Of a DNA stretch of 64,000 nt, positions 50,224 to 60,917 are shown piece after piece. The position numbers were made by a program, and so were the translations under genes. The DNA is from Ustilago trichophora (Eukaryota > Basidiomycota > Ustilaginomycetes > Ustilaginales > Ustilaginaceae), in the NCBI GenBank assembly GCA_900323505.1, contig OOIN01000001.1:1798001-1862000 (forward strand). The letters are read 5' to 3'. Positions within the stretch are counted from its first letter, which is position 1; each line of letters opens with the position of its first letter. The notes beneath the pieces were generated by a model, which saw only the letters and a list, made by a program, of their open reading frames with translations, had not been told where the DNA came from and did not search any database.

Positions 50224-52824
50224 ATGGCGTATGCACAAGCGCACCGACTTCCTCTGCCTTCCGAGGCTGCATCTTCGTCTCGCAATCGGATCGAGGAAGC
50301 AAGTCTTTCCTTGATCGTCGACCAACAGAAGCTCAGTCCGGCATTTGAAGCATACAAGCTGGTACAAGATGATCCTTCGACTTCTGGAGCAAGGTCGTAT
50401 GGGTTGCCGAGTCGGCCGCCTCGACTGATCGATTTGTACCAGCCGCAAGGCGAAGGTAGGAAGGAAGGAAGTCTGACGTTCACCGGCCTTGGCTACAAGG
50501 AGACTAAAGAGCGAGCGCTGCATCAGGTGCTTGTCCCATCTGCTGGGCACAGGACCGCAGACGAACCATTCGCTGCCTATATCGACGCGAACCGCTTCGT
50601 CGTGGTCCTCACCTACGATGCGGCCAAGGACAAGGTGGTTGGACATCCAGTGCACAGTCTCGATCAAGGAGCAGTTTCGCCAGGAAGCAAGTCTGTTGAA
50701 TCTTTGCCATCGCTAGCTTCCATCTCGTCGACAGAGTGGCTGGTGTCGAGCGGAGGAACGGTGAAACGGATCAAGCTGCAGAAGGTAATCCTAGGAGAGA
50801 ACGCTGTCGCGAGGTGGACGGGCGATATGAAAGCGAGATGGAGGATTCCTTTGGGTGAAGATGCATTCAGCGGAGCGACGATCAAGGCGTGCAAGAAGGT
50901 CGGTGGCAAGGTGAGGATGCTTGTGCAGAGTACCAAGACGACTACAGTGTCCGATTCGGGGAAAGGCAAGAAAGGCATGCAGGGGCTTGGCTTCCAGCGA
51001 GATGCAAAGCAACAGACAAAGGGCTCGAGAGAAGGACAGCCAGGGCACAGCAAGACGACATTCGAAATGCGGCTCGTCGAGTTCGATGAGGACGATGCGA
51101 CTAGTCAGACAGCAAAGCTGCTGTGGACCGTCCGGGGCGAAGAGCCATTACTCATGGCCAAGCTGGGAGAGCAAGAGTCGCTTCTGGGTGCTGAAGCCCC
51201 GTTCTCCAGCGTCGAGAAATCACCGAGTCACTCAGCCATAAGCTCCCAGCCAGGTATCGGTGGAGCGTCTTCGAGCGTAGCATCGACCCCTGACGCCAAT
51301 GTCGTGTCGAGAGGTCGACGCAGGGCACCACACTTCTCGTGGGCTCAAACCAGCGACACGGTTACCATCGCCTTCACGCTCCCATCGTGGATCACCAAAT
51401 CGCATATCCGAGCGCACTTTTCCCTCGGCGCACTCAGTCTCTCCTTCACGCAAGAGGCGCTAACCCTTCTCAGCACTCCAGCCTCCGGAGCCAAGATCGC
51501 CGAGATCGACGCTGACACAGCAAATGCAGCCGAGAAAGACGACGATGATTTGACCAACGCAGCACGAATGATTGCTTCGGGTCGTTATGTCTCGAGATCG
51601 ACGTGGGCCGAAATCGATCCCACCGGAAGCTTGTGGACGCTTGAGAGGACGAGGGGGATGAGCTTCCTGACGCTGCATCTGGAGAAGAGGCATGAAGGGA
51701 CGAGGTGGATGCAAGTCTTTGCAGATCGTACTGGTACCCGCGCCAACGGTCGCAACCGCAACTGTACCGATGCAGAGACCGGGGACAAGAGCAGGACCAA
51801 GCTGAGCTTCCAACAAGCCAGGTCGGAGTTCGAGCGCATCGCCACTGGCAATCCTTTCGATCCAAACGACGGTCAAGAGGAGGAAGAGGAAGAGGAAGAG
51901 GAAGAGGAAGAGGAAGAGGAAGAGGAAGAAGACAATGCCGAAGACAACGAAGATGACGTGCCTGAAACCATGGATCCTTCCGAGCTGATCAGTATGCTCG
52001 AGGGTATGCAAAAGTATACTCTCGACGAAGAGACAGTCGAGCAAGGCAATGGATATGGCATCGACCGCAGCGGCTTCGACTTATCGGGCGGACATGGTCA
52101 GAACGGAGGCACGAGCCTGTCCCTTGACCAACCTAGTCTGCTCAAGGATAGTCTCGAGGAGGAAGATGCCAATGTCGGACGCAATCTCGTTGTCTCTTCC
52201 ATCAGCCATGCTGGTGGTGACACGGCTCAGATCCGTATTTCGAAGGACGGCGAAGTGACAATCCTTGCAACGAGCCTACCAGGATCATCACCCGAAGACC
52301 AATTTCTGGTCGTCAAACACAATCTCGATGGTCCCATCTTTGCATCATCAGGCGAAGAGTGGCAGCATGTTGCGACGATGCCAGCACTCGCTTTCGTACT
52401 GGCGTCGAAACGCGATGCTCAACGTGTGCACATCCACAAACGCCATGGCAGCCGAGAAGAAGAAGGAGAATACGTGGTGTTGGCTTTCGAGAGCGCACCT
52501 CAAGTCACTGGGTCTGGTGGTAGTGGTAGCAGCAACGCTGCAGCAGGAGCCGGCAACCTTTTCCTCTACTACTCTCCGTCGTCGAATGATACGAAGCACG
52601 CGCAGTCGCGAGTGGTGCGGCTAGGCGCCACCGTCAGCACGAATAAGGCCGACAGCAATGGCGAGGAGAAGGAAGAAGCTTGCGCAAGCGGAGCTCTGCT
52701 AGGTGTGTGCAGCACTCACCTGCCTCGCGCCGGTACTCAACAGGATGAGAGCGAGGAGGCAAGGGAAGAGGTGCTGGTCTGTCTTTGCGAAAATCGCATC
52801 CTGCTTCTGCGAGGACTTTTGTAG
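50224..52824 (+). CDS. NudC domain-containing protein 1 (NUDCD1/CML66) homologue
   Basis: An 866-aa ORF; start ATG at 50224 (MAYAQAHRLPLPSE). A CS/p23-like NudC domain lies at about residues 360-500: HFSWAQTSDTVTIAFTLP, then SHIRAHFSLGALSLSF and later STWAEIDPTGSLWTLERT. The regions on either side (for example YIDANRFVVVLTYD and GPIFASSGEEWQHVATMPAL) fit the beta-propeller-like halves of NUDCD1. NUDCD1 is a substrate-specific Hsp90 cochaperone, with RNA-helicase clients reported in animals. The fungal protein is longer (human 583 aa) because of low-complexity inserts, including an 18-Glu run near residues 552-569 just after the NudC domain. Confidence 0.82.
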   Translation: MAYAQAHRLPLPSEAASSSRNRIEEASLSLIVDQQKLSPAFEAYKLVQDDPSTSGARSYGLPSRPPRLIDLYQPQGEGRKEGSLTFTGLGYKETKERALHQVLVPSAGHRTADEPFAAYIDANRFVVVLTYDAAKDKVVGHPVHSLDQGAVSPGSKSVESLPSLASISSTEWLVSSGGTVKRIKLQKVILGENAVARWTGDMKARWRIPLGEDAFSGATIKACKKVGGKVRMLVQSTKTTTVSDSGKGKKGMQGLGFQRDAKQQTKGSREGQPGHSKTTFEMRLVEFDEDDATSQTAKLLWTVRGEEPLLMAKLGEQESLLGAEAPFSSVEKSPSHSAISSQPGIGGASSSVASTPDANVVSRGRRRAPHFSWAQTSDTVTIAFTLPSWITKSHIRAHFSLGALSLSFTQEALTLLSTPASGAKIAEIDADTANAAEKDDDDLTNAARMIASGRYVSRSTWAEIDPTGSLWTLERTRGMSFLTLHLEKRHEGTRWMQVFADRTGTRANGRNRNCTDAETGDKSRTKLSFQQARSEFERIATGNPFDPNDGQEEEEEEEEEEEEEEEEEEDNAEDNEDDVPETMDPSELISMLEGMQKYTLDEETVEQGNGYGIDRSGFDLSGGHGQNGGTSLSLDQPSLLKDSLEEEDANVGRNLVVSSISHAGGDTAQIRISKDGEVTILATSLPGSSPEDQFLVVKHNLDGPIFASSGEEWQHVATMPALAFVLASKRDAQRVHIHKRHGSREEEGEYVVLAFESAPQVTGSGGSGSSNAAAGAGNLFLYYSPSSNDTKHAQSRVVRLGATVSTNKADSNGEEKEEACASGALLGVCSTHLPRAGTQQDESEEAREEVLVCLCENRILLLRGLL
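51877..51930 (+). repeat. GAGGAA hexanucleotide repeat coding for polyglutamate
   Basis: 54 bp of near-perfect GAG/GAA alternation encode 18 Glu in the NUDCD1-like protein. Confidence 0.95.
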
Positions 52825-53749
52825 TTTCAATTCGGCTACATCGGAACCTCGAATCAGCGATACCGAAACTTTGTTTCTCTCTGAGTGATCATAGTGCACG
52901 ATACAGTCTGTGTTGGCTGTCATTGAGATGATGTGATTGTCAAAAGGGTTGAACTTGTCTCCTGAGATTTGGATCAAACCTTCTAAAATTCGGATCCCAC
53001 CAGAAGCCAATGCGCTGCAGGGTCTTGTGATTTCGGCTTTGGCGTGGCTTTCACCTAGTTTTTTTTTCCCCTTTCTGCTGAAAGAAGAACTCGTGGCCTT
53101 GCATACTGTATATACCCGCAATGTTCTCGACTTGGCCCTCCAAAATGCTTTTCTTTCAATCGATCGCAATGAAGTTACAGCCTTGGTCACAAGACCGGAA
53201 AAATGGATGAAGAGAGATGATCATGGATCGACCCGCATGCCACACCGGCCTTCCCGGTTGACCACGCCAGGCAAGAAAAAGCGGGCCGAGACTCGAGACG
53301 TAGTTAGTCGGTCACCTGACAAAGACAGACAAGCCTCGTTCTGCCAGCCTCTCTGCGTCTCGTCATGTGTGAGAGAATGGCATCCGATCGCTCTCGAAAG
53401 TCTATGGGATAGTGTGGGAACAGGTGGGCCTTTGGCGTCTCCGAGCATCGAAGGTAAGCCTATCGATTTGCATTCGGTATCTCGCTGAGTCAGCACAGCG
53501 ACAGCGAAGGCAGGTCGCGCATGAGCGGCGAAGTGTTGGCATCAAGAAGAACGAAAGAGGGTGATTTTTCGGGAATAGAAAAATTACTGTACGACACTTT
53601 TGTTGCACTCTGCGCAGCACGAAATGCAAATGCAAAGACCCACTGACCGCTTCCGATATAAGCGTCATGGAGGCGATGAGAGCGGGACGGTGGAAGATGC
53701 GGTGGAAGATGGAGCATCACTGTATCTGGCTATGCCATCTTGGTCTGCC

Positions 53750-53785
<36 letters not shown>

Positions 53786-54768
53786 CGAGAGTTGGGCTGA
53801 CGAGGATGCTCTGTAGGATGATTGGCAAGTGGCGAGAACGCCGTTCCCCCAAAGTGTTTGTCATGCAGCGTGGAGCAGCGTCAGGGTCCAGAAGGTGCGC
53901 GCCAAGGCATACAGTACAGAGAGAGGAAGGAGAGCGCGTTGGGAAGCGTGGCTCAAAAATGAGCGAATCTGTGCCACTTTTTTTGGTGGGTGGAGGAAAG
54001 AAGGAACGAGAGCTGTGCGGTTGTTCCGACGCGAAGCGCAGCGGCTCTGCATCGCAACACTTCGAACCGACCTCGACGCACCTCGACTCAGCTCACCTCA
54101 CCTCAGCTCAACTTGACCATCTCCTCATCATCAGACACACTCTCGACTTGAAGGTGTCGACAAGGCTCGTTTAGAGGGAACCACCTCGACATACGGATCA
54201 TCCGACCTTCCACCATCACAACCTATCGGATTCACCGACCGTCAAGCATTCCGCTTCCTCTACACATACCATCATCTCACGGCCTCTGTTCCGCCTCGCC
54301 CGCACTTGGTTCCGCAAGCACACGGCGGCTTCTGAATGCACCTTCATTTTATCGCATAAGCCGATACTTTTGGTCCACTGAGCCTCTGCAGACACTCGAC
54401 GTCGCTTGCACTCCGACATCAACACCCACATCGGAAGACAGCCGTAGACCTGCATATATCACCTTGCGTATCGTCTGATGCCAGCTCCGCACCTGTCCGA
54501 GCGCTGTAGCCATCTTCTCATCTTGAAACACTCTCACTTTGGTCTCCTTAGCCTCGCCTGAAACGCTTCGGTCACGTTCTTCTTAGCAGGGTGTCGGCTG
54601 AGACCGAGCGGGCTCGCAGCGACTGGCCGGATAGCACCATCGGGAGCTGCCGCCGACAATCCTGGTCTCAGACGCCACCCTGCACGTGCAAAGCGTGTCA
54701 ATCAAGACCTTACCGCTAATTTCAGTGTGGCGGCGTGAGCGCAAGGCTCGCTGCCGATTCATTACACT
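52825..54768. other. Intergenic region, 1.9 kb, upstream of the SNF2/RING gene
   Basis: It contains a CTGT microsatellite and TACTGTA/TACAGTA motifs at 53104, 53586 and 53910. The part from about 54030 is C/T-rich in the plus sense (TCACCTCACCTCAGC and similar) and probably the promoter and long leader of the downstream gene. No conserved protein is seen. Confidence 0.55.
53749..53785. repeat. CTGT tetranucleotide microsatellite
   Basis: Nine perfect CTGT units in intergenic DNA. Confidence 0.95.
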
Positions 54769-57700
54769 ATGACCAAGCGCTCTACCAGCCCCGATGAGCT
54801 CGAGGAGATCGATGATCCTTCTGAGCTCCTTTCCAAGCCGCTTGAGCCTGCTCCGCTCGTTCCGCCACCAGAGATCAGCGGCTCTTCCACATTTGCTGAT
54901 CCATCTCAGCAGAAAAAGCGATATTTGCCGCCTGGATTTGATGCATCCTCGTCAAACAGCTCAGCCTCCGGTGGCTCCCGCCCAGCAGTATGGAATCCAA
55001 CGAGATCTCAAACAACAGCATCATCGTCTGCACCAGGAGGCTCCGCCTCTAATGGTAATGGCATGATCATCGGAGGCAGCGGTGCTCGCGTGCCCACGCA
55101 GTTCTTGGACCAGAACGGCGGATTCACGCGGCCCCCTCCATCCCAAATGGCTGGCTCCGCCTCGACTGCTCCATCAATGCCCGGCGCTTTCCCGTCCTCC
55201 AGTGCAAGTGCAATATCCTCATTCAGCCGACCACTGAATACGTCCGCGCCAACTCACGCCCGTCCCATGATTGACTTGACGCTCGACAGTGACGACGAGG
55301 ACGAAGACGTCAAGAGTGTTTCTCACCAGTCCAACGGCAAGGCGAATGCCCAATTAGGAAATGCTTCACTACCTGCAGCATCATCCGTACCAGTCATGCC
55401 ACACGGATCAGGTGGAAACCCCGGACCCACAGCATCCTCATCTTCGAATGCGGTGGTTTCGATCGTCGACGACGACGATGACGATGAGCCTGTGATCGTT
55501 TCGCACAAACGCCCGGAGCCCGAAGAGTTCGAAATTGACCATGTCAAGTCAAACGCCATCGTCTGCGCTGGTATGATCAACGCCGTCGTCTTATGTATGC
55601 ACGGTCTGCCGCCAGCACTCACCTTCGCTGGTAGCATAGGTCAAGAACCTCCGCTCGATCCAAACTTTACCCGCGACGGTTGGCCATCGGCGTCGCACTT
55701 TTGGACCGATGCGGGCTATCGGCCCGTGATGCTGCACCTCTCCAACCCAATGAATCTTCCTCCCGCAAGCCGAGCATTACCTGGCGGCTGGAGCTACGCC
55801 GCTCTGCCTCCCCAACGTCCCGACATCAACGTCAGCGTGCTGGTTCCTCCACGCGCCAAATATCCCCATCTGCCACATGAAGAGGCCGACCGTCATCCAC
55901 CTTTCATTGAACCCACTTTCGGCTCGCTAGCCGAAAAGTATGTCACCTCGATGGAACCGCTTCTTCGCAGCAACAAGATCCGTTGCGAAGCTCGATGTCG
56001 CATGGTCCCGATCGGACGAGCTCAAAACTTTCTACATTACCTCGAGATTCTTGTCTTTGCCCGCCGACCCGACTTGCCCCTCATCTCTGACAGGTTGTCT
56101 GCTTATGGCATCCAGCTCGAACATCCCCTGTCGTACCACCCTAAAGACTATCCGACCGAGCCGCAATATACCAACCCGCACAACCCACCAGCTGGAGGCA
56201 TGCGCAATGATCACATGATGGGCATGTACAACGGCATCTACCGCGGCGCAAACATTGGCACCAGTGTGCATAACCGCGAACTGACCGAAAAGGAGAAGAA
56301 GGCGCAAGTAGATGCCATCTACAGCAGCATCCGTAGTGGCGAGGAGCTGGCAGCCGTCGAGCCCGTCGAGCTCATCTCGACTAAGCTGCTTCAGCATCAA
56401 AAGCAAGCGCTCGGCTTCCTGCTGAGTCGCGAAAAGGATCGACGCTGGACCGAACTTTTGGTAGGGCCCAGCGAGAAGAAAGAGGAAGCAGGCGGAGACT
56501 CTTCTGCGGACAAAGACGTCAAGTCGAGACCAGGCAAGGTTGAGCCTACACAGGGCACACGCAATGGAGCTGATTCCAGCAAGTCTCAAAAGGGCAAAGA
56601 GAAAGTCCTCGAGGACGCCGTCGAGGAAGACTCCATTTCACTCTGGAAGGTACGCAAAGGCCTCAATGGCAAAGTTCGCGCCTGGCGCAACCTCATCACA
56701 AACCGCGAAACCATGGCCCAGCCTCGGATTTGCCGCGGTGCCATCCTTGCCGATGACATGGGTCTTGGAAAGACGATCACTACGCTCGCTCTGATTGCGC
56801 ATACGATGCAAGAAGCGAAAGCATTTGGTGCCTTCAAAGTCCAGCGAGAGGCCGGTGCAGACCTACTCGAGGCCATGCAATCGATCGGTTCTGCCAACGG
56901 GGCTTCTTCAGCTAAAGCAGAGGAGAACGAGGACGTCAAAGCCAAGAACCGAAGCAAGCGGAGACTCCGCGATTCTTCCGACGAAGATGACATGTACTTG
57001 GATGACGATGAGGATGAGGATGCGACGCCTCCTATGTCGCTTGCGGTGCACAACGCGCCTCCCGCTTCGAAGTCAAAAGGCAATGGCCGGAAACCCAATA
57101 AGGACAAGGTCGACCCCGAAATCCTCCGGCGCCAGCACCTCGAGCGTCGCAGTCGCGCAACACTCATCGTTTGCCCTTTGTCTGTAGTTTCGAATTGGGA
57201 GGAACAGTTCAAGGAGCACTGGGCGAGGCGCAAGAGGCCCAGCATCTACATTTATCACGGTCCCTCGCGCGCCACCAACATCAAGTGGATCGCTAACCAC
57301 GACATTGTCCTCACAACCTATTCAACTCTTGGATCCGAGTTCTCGAACCAGTCGACGTGGGTCACCGATGACCTAGGCAGCGACTCCAAGAAGCGCGGAG
57401 GAAAGAAGGGGAGTCCTTCAGACTCTCCCGAAGGCAACGCAGATGGCGAGGATGATGATGATGATATCTTCATGGTGAACGAGAACAGCATCCCAATCGA
57501 GGACGAAGCTGACAAAAAGGGCAAGAAGAAACGTCGCAAGCCCGCAAAGGAGGCCCTCAACCCTTTGCAGCGCATCGAGTGGTTCCGCGTGGTGCTCGAC
57601 GAGGCGCATATAATCAAAGGAGCAGGAACTTGGCAGTCCAAAGCCGCCTGCAATCTTTCAGCACAGCGGAGACTCTGTCTCACCGGTACGCCAATTCAGA

Positions 57701-59667
57701 ACAGCATCAACGACCTCTTTGCCCTGGTCAAATTCCTCCGCCTGGATCCCTTCACCGATCGAGCTACCTGGAACGAGTTCTGCGGCCACAGAGAGAGGCC
57801 GGGGCTCAGGGCCAAGGGCAAAGACGATGAACCGATCGATACGGCGAATCTAGGCCACGTCCAGATCCTGATGAAATTCCTGGCGCTCCGTCGTCAGAAG
57901 ACGACCAAGACGGCCGATGGCAAGCAAATCCTCACATTGCCACCAAAGCTGAGCAAGACCGAGTATCTCGACTTTGAAGAGGCAGAGAAGGCGCGATACC
58001 AGGCGCTCCACGACCGCTATCGGGAGGAATTCGAGGAGATGATAGCAAGCGATTCGGTCAACAACAACTACGCCACGATCTTGCACGAGATCCTAAATCT
58101 CCGAATGACGTGCGACCACCCATCTATGGTAGACGCCAGCAAAGATGCCAAACGCATGGGAGCAGGCGCAGATCTGTCTGAGGCCATCAAACAGGACGGT
58201 CTCAGTCGAGAGCGTGCGGCGATTCTCTTCATCCTCTTCCGCGATAGCGAGATGGCATACTGCTCCGAATGTCAGACGGATCTGTCGCTCAGTGTTGACC
58301 GCGACGCAGCTGGCAACGATGCGCAAGAATTGTCAGATGCGCTTGACATCGCTGCTTCCGACTCTCACAACGGCAAGCGACCCGCGAAGCGGACCAGGAT
58401 TGAACCCGGATTCCGTTCAGAGACGCACTCTGCCGCCATGTCAGCAAGCATGTCGAGGAATGGCATCGACACGCCAGCAGAAGGTGCGGCGCGTCCTGTT
58501 GTGACACGATGCCAGCACATCTTTTGTTCGAACTGCTTCCGTCGCACCATCGGATATCCGTGGCCGGACGTGACTGCCTCTGATGTGGGCTCTTGCCCCA
58601 CATGCCGCACTGCACTTCAGCTTGTGGTCGATGCCATTGAACTCGAGCCTACCGACTTTATTGGCTTGAACGATGATCAGGCTGAGCGCGTGGCGGATGG
58701 AGATAGCGACTTTATCGACAATGGCATGGAAACGGAACGCAAGTGGAAGAAGAGCAAAGCCGAAGACTCGGAGGTGGATGAGCTCAAGGACGACTTTGAC
58801 TGGGGCAGCGGCGATGAAAAGGCGCCCCGACCCAAGGCACCACGAAAGAATGGCAAAGAGTCCGATGTTCCAGCTCGTGGCCGAGGCGACATTTCGCTGG
58901 AAGGCAGGAAAGATCTGTCTACCAAGATTCGCGCCCTCATCAGCGACCTGCTGCCCTTTTCGAAATGCAATCCTCACTCAGCGCTGTATGACCCAACAGC
59001 ACCTCGTCTGGTGCAGATCGATCCGTCGACATCAGAAGATGCTCAAGTGCGCCAAGTCGAGGATCCCGTTGTGGTCATTCAACGCCCTCCACCAGCAGTG
59101 ACTTCAAGCGGATTACTCGGGAAGCTCGACCAGTCACTGGAAGCCCTCGACTCCTACGAGCCTGTCAAGAGCGTCGTCTTCTCGCAGTGGACCAAGATGC
59201 TCGATCGCATTCAGAAGTCGCTCTTCATTACGGGCATCCGCATGGTCCGACTCGATGGCACCATGAAGCGCACCGACCGCTCTGCCGCTTTGGAAGCCTT
59301 CCGCACCGATCCGAGCATCGAAGTTCTCCTCGTCTCTCTCCGCGCCGGCGGAACGGGTCTCAACCTCGTCACCGCCTGCCGAGCCTATCTCATGGATCCC
59401 TACTGGAACCCTGCTGTCGAGAACCAAGGTCTCGACCGAGTCCATCGCATGGGTCAAACACGCCCCGTCATCACGACCAAGTACGTCATGCGCCACAGTA
59501 TCGAGGAAAACATGCTACGCCTGCAAAAACGCAAGATGCTGCTCGCTGAGACAGTCGGCAACAAACGACAGATCGGAGGCGCACCTTCATCGCGAGAGGA
59601 GAGGAGGGAAGAACTCAGGATTCTGTTCGGTGCCTCGACGGGTGGGGTCGAGCTGGATACTCGTTGA
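54769..59667 (+). CDS. SNF2-family ATPase with inserted RING finger (Rad5/Rad16/Uls1/HLTF group)
   Basis: A 1632-aa single-exon ORF from an ATG at 54769. Two SUMO-interaction motifs with acidic tails lie at the N-terminus: MIDLTLDSDDEDED near residue 167 and VVSIVDDDDDDE near 229. The SNF2 N-lobe has DDMGLGKT near 662 and LDEAH near 942, with a large charged insert between. A C3HC4 RING sits between the two helicase lobes (YCSEC near 1164, then RCQHIFCSNCFRR and CPTCRTAL to about 1284). The C-lobe has VVFSQW near 1469, RAGGTGLNL near 1524 and DRVHRMGQ near 1561. RING within SNF2 marks the Rad5/Rad16/Uls1/HLTF ubiquitin-ligase translocases. The SIMs and the length favour a Uls1-like SUMO-directed role. 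No HIRAN domain was recognised, which argues against true Rad5. Confidence 0.88.
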   Translation: MTKRSTSPDELEEIDDPSELLSKPLEPAPLVPPPEISGSSTFADPSQQKKRYLPPGFDASSSNSSASGGSRPAVWNPTRSQTTASSSAPGGSASNGNGMIIGGSGARVPTQFLDQNGGFTRPPPSQMAGSASTAPSMPGAFPSSSASAISSFSRPLNTSAPTHARPMIDLTLDSDDEDEDVKSVSHQSNGKANAQLGNASLPAASSVPVMPHGSGGNPGPTASSSSNAVVSIVDDDDDDEPVIVSHKRPEPEEFEIDHVKSNAIVCAGMINAVVLCMHGLPPALTFAGSIGQEPPLDPNFTRDGWPSASHFWTDAGYRPVMLHLSNPMNLPPASRALPGGWSYAALPPQRPDINVSVLVPPRAKYPHLPHEEADRHPPFIEPTFGSLAEKYVTSMEPLLRSNKIRCEARCRMVPIGRAQNFLHYLEILVFARRPDLPLISDRLSAYGIQLEHPLSYHPKDYPTEPQYTNPHNPPAGGMRNDHMMGMYNGIYRGANIGTSVHNRELTEKEKKAQVDAIYSSIRSGEELAAVEPVELISTKLLQHQKQALGFLLSREKDRRWTELLVGPSEKKEEAGGDSSADKDVKSRPGKVEPTQGTRNGADSSKSQKGKEKVLEDAVEEDSISLWKVRKGLNGKVRAWRNLITNRETMAQPRICRGAILADDMGLGKTITTLALIAHTMQEAKAFGAFKVQREAGADLLEAMQSIGSANGASSAKAEENEDVKAKNRSKRRLRDSSDEDDMYLDDDEDEDATPPMSLAVHNAPPASKSKGNGRKPNKDKVDPEILRRQHLERRSRATLIVCPLSVVSNWEEQFKEHWARRKRPSIYIYHGPSRATNIKWIANHDIVLTTYSTLGSEFSNQSTWVTDDLGSDSKKRGGKKGSPSDSPEGNADGEDDDDDIFMVNENSIPIEDEADKKGKKKRRKPAKEALNPLQRIEWFRVVLDEAHIIKGAGTWQSKAACNLSAQRRLCLTGTPIQNSINDLFALVKFLRLDPFTDRATWNEFCGHRERPGLRAKGKDDEPIDTANLGHVQILMKFLALRRQKTTKTADGKQILTLPPKLSKTEYLDFEEAEKARYQALHDRYREEFEEMIASDSVNNNYATILHEILNLRMTCDHPSMVDASKDAKRMGAGADLSEAIKQDGLSRERAAILFILFRDSEMAYCSECQTDLSLSVDRDAAGNDAQELSDALDIAASDSHNGKRPAKRTRIEPGFRSETHSAAMSASMSRNGIDTPAEGAARPVVTRCQHIFCSNCFRRTIGYPWPDVTASDVGSCPTCRTALQLVVDAIELEPTDFIGLNDDQAERVADGDSDFIDNGMETERKWKKSKAEDSEVDELKDDFDWGSGDEKAPRPKAPRKNGKESDVPARGRGDISLEGRKDLSTKIRALISDLLPFSKCNPHSALYDPTAPRLVQIDPSTSEDAQVRQVEDPVVVIQRPPPAVTSSGLLGKLDQSLEALDSYEPVKSVVFSQWTKMLDRIQKSLFITGIRMVRLDGTMKRTDRSAALEAFRTDPSIEVLLVSLRAGGTGLNLVTACRAYLMDPYWNPAVENQGLDRVHRMGQTRPVITTKYVMRHSIEENMLRLQKRKMLLAETVGNKRQIGGAPSSREERREELRILFGASTGGVELDTR

Positions 59668-59960
59668 GACACGCGCTCGTTCGAGCTTTGACCGTTCCGT
59701 ACACACTTGCATGTTGGCAGAAAAGTAAGAAAAGGCTTGGATGGCTGTTGGAAAAGCGTAATTTTATCATTGCATCTCTCGTTGCTCGTGTATCTAGTGT
59801 TGATCTGTGCGCTTGTGTGGGATGGTACGAGATGAAGCGACTGGCGTTCTGGGCGACGAGATGATGATTCGCCATGTAGCGTGGGTGCAGGTTTATGATC
59901 TACCTTTCTACCCGGCGACAAAATCTATCCTTGCGACCTATTCTACTCCTCCTTTCTAAT
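59668..59960. other. Convergent 3' regions of SNF2/RING and MTAP genes
   Basis: 293 bp. Nothing specific. Confidence 0.6.
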
Positions 59961-60917
59961 CTATTCCCGAGCGAACCAGGGGTGCAAGTACCTCAAGTTC
60001 TGCTTTGCCTTGTCGTCGATGTGTTCTGCCCTTGTCATAACGGCAAACTTCATGCTGTCCTTGATAGCCTTGACTGCCTCGCTTTTCTCTTCGTCCTCGA
60101 CTTGTGTCCAGATCCTATCCAGCAGTGTGGTGGTGACCTTGTTGCTGGCCTCTACGTTTGCCTTTAAGCTCTCGAGGACCTCTGCCACGTTGACTGCAGC
60201 TGAGCTTGGTCTCCAGGCGTCGTAGTCGGTAGCGGTGGCGATGAGGACGTAGCTGATTTCTGCCTCTCTTGCGAGTTTTGCCTCGGGAAGGACCGACATG
60301 TTGATGATGTCACCACCCCAAGCGCGGTACATGAGGCTTTCTGCGCGGGTGCTGAATTGGGGGCCTTCCATGCAGACTACGCACTTTCCGGAATGAACTT
60401 TGACATCTGGATTGTGTTCGGCCAGAGTTTGTTTGACTGTTTCGTAAACGATAGGTCGCAGAGTCTCGCAGAAGGGGTCACCGAATCCGGCGTGTGCTAC
60501 AACGCCGGTTTCATCACCAAAGCCAAAGTACGAAGCCCTACGTACGCCCTTTGTTCGATCGATGATTTGGCTTGGGATGACAAAGTCCTTCGGAGCAATC
60601 TCTTCGCGAAGACTTCCCACGGCAGAAAAGGCCAAAATCGCTTTCACACCGAGATGCTTAAGCGCAGCAATGTTGGCAAGGTTAGGAACGTTGGATGGCA
60701 AAATGGCATGAGCCCGTCCATGACGTGCAAGAAAGGCGACGTGATTCCCACCAGCAGTCTTTGCAATGGTAATAGGAGACGAAGGTGTGCCCCAGGGAGT
60801 GGTAATGTTGATTTCGGCTACGGGAGAAATCGAATCGAGCTTGTACAAACCAGATCCTCCAATGACTCCAAGGAGGATAGGTGCTCCAGTCCAAGATTCG
60901 ACGGTGGGGATCGACAT
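59961..60917 (-). CDS. S-methyl-5'-thioadenosine phosphorylase (MTAP/Meu1)
   Basis: 318 aa from the ATG at 60917 (MSIPTVESW). The enzyme splits methylthioadenosine, the by-product of polyamine synthesis, into adenine and methylthioribose-1-phosphate for methionine salvage. Family motifs are all present: GVIGGSGLYKLD, the phosphate-binding FLARHGRAH and NVPNLANIAALKHLG, the substrate-site CMEGPQFSTRAES and WGGDIINMSVLPEAKLAREA, and TATDYDAW. The length equals yeast Meu1 (337) and human MTAP (283) within normal limits. Two further in-frame ATGs lie upstream at 60989 and 61016. Starting at 60989 would add a 24-residue Arg/Ser/Thr-rich, acid-free leader that resembles a mitochondrial presequence. 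Confidence 0.95.
   Translation of the reverse strand: MSIPTVESWTGAPILLGVIGGSGLYKLDSISPVAEINITTPWGTPSSPITIAKTAGGNHVAFLARHGRAHAILPSNVPNLANIAALKHLGVKAILAFSAVGSLREEIAPKDFVIPSQIIDRTKGVRRASYFGFGDETGVVAHAGFGDPFCETLRPIVYETVKQTLAEHNPDVKVHSGKCVVCMEGPQFSTRAESLMYRAWGGDIINMSVLPEAKLAREAEISYVLIATATDYDAWRPSSAAVNVAEVLESLKANVEASNKVTTTLLDRIWTQVEDEEKSEAVKAIKDSMKFAVMTRAEHIDDKAKQNLRYLHPWFARE

Noticed and set aside
53221..53488. Overlapping plus- and minus-strand frames of about 90-180 codons in the region upstream of the SNF2/RING gene
   Set aside because: Neither strand shows family motifs or a convincing start; treated as non-coding.
51016..60554. ACAAAGGG cores at 51016, 57174 and 60547, also one at 7290
   Set aside because: Three are isolated inside coding sequence and one is a single leader copy; this matches chance expectation and is not a cluster.
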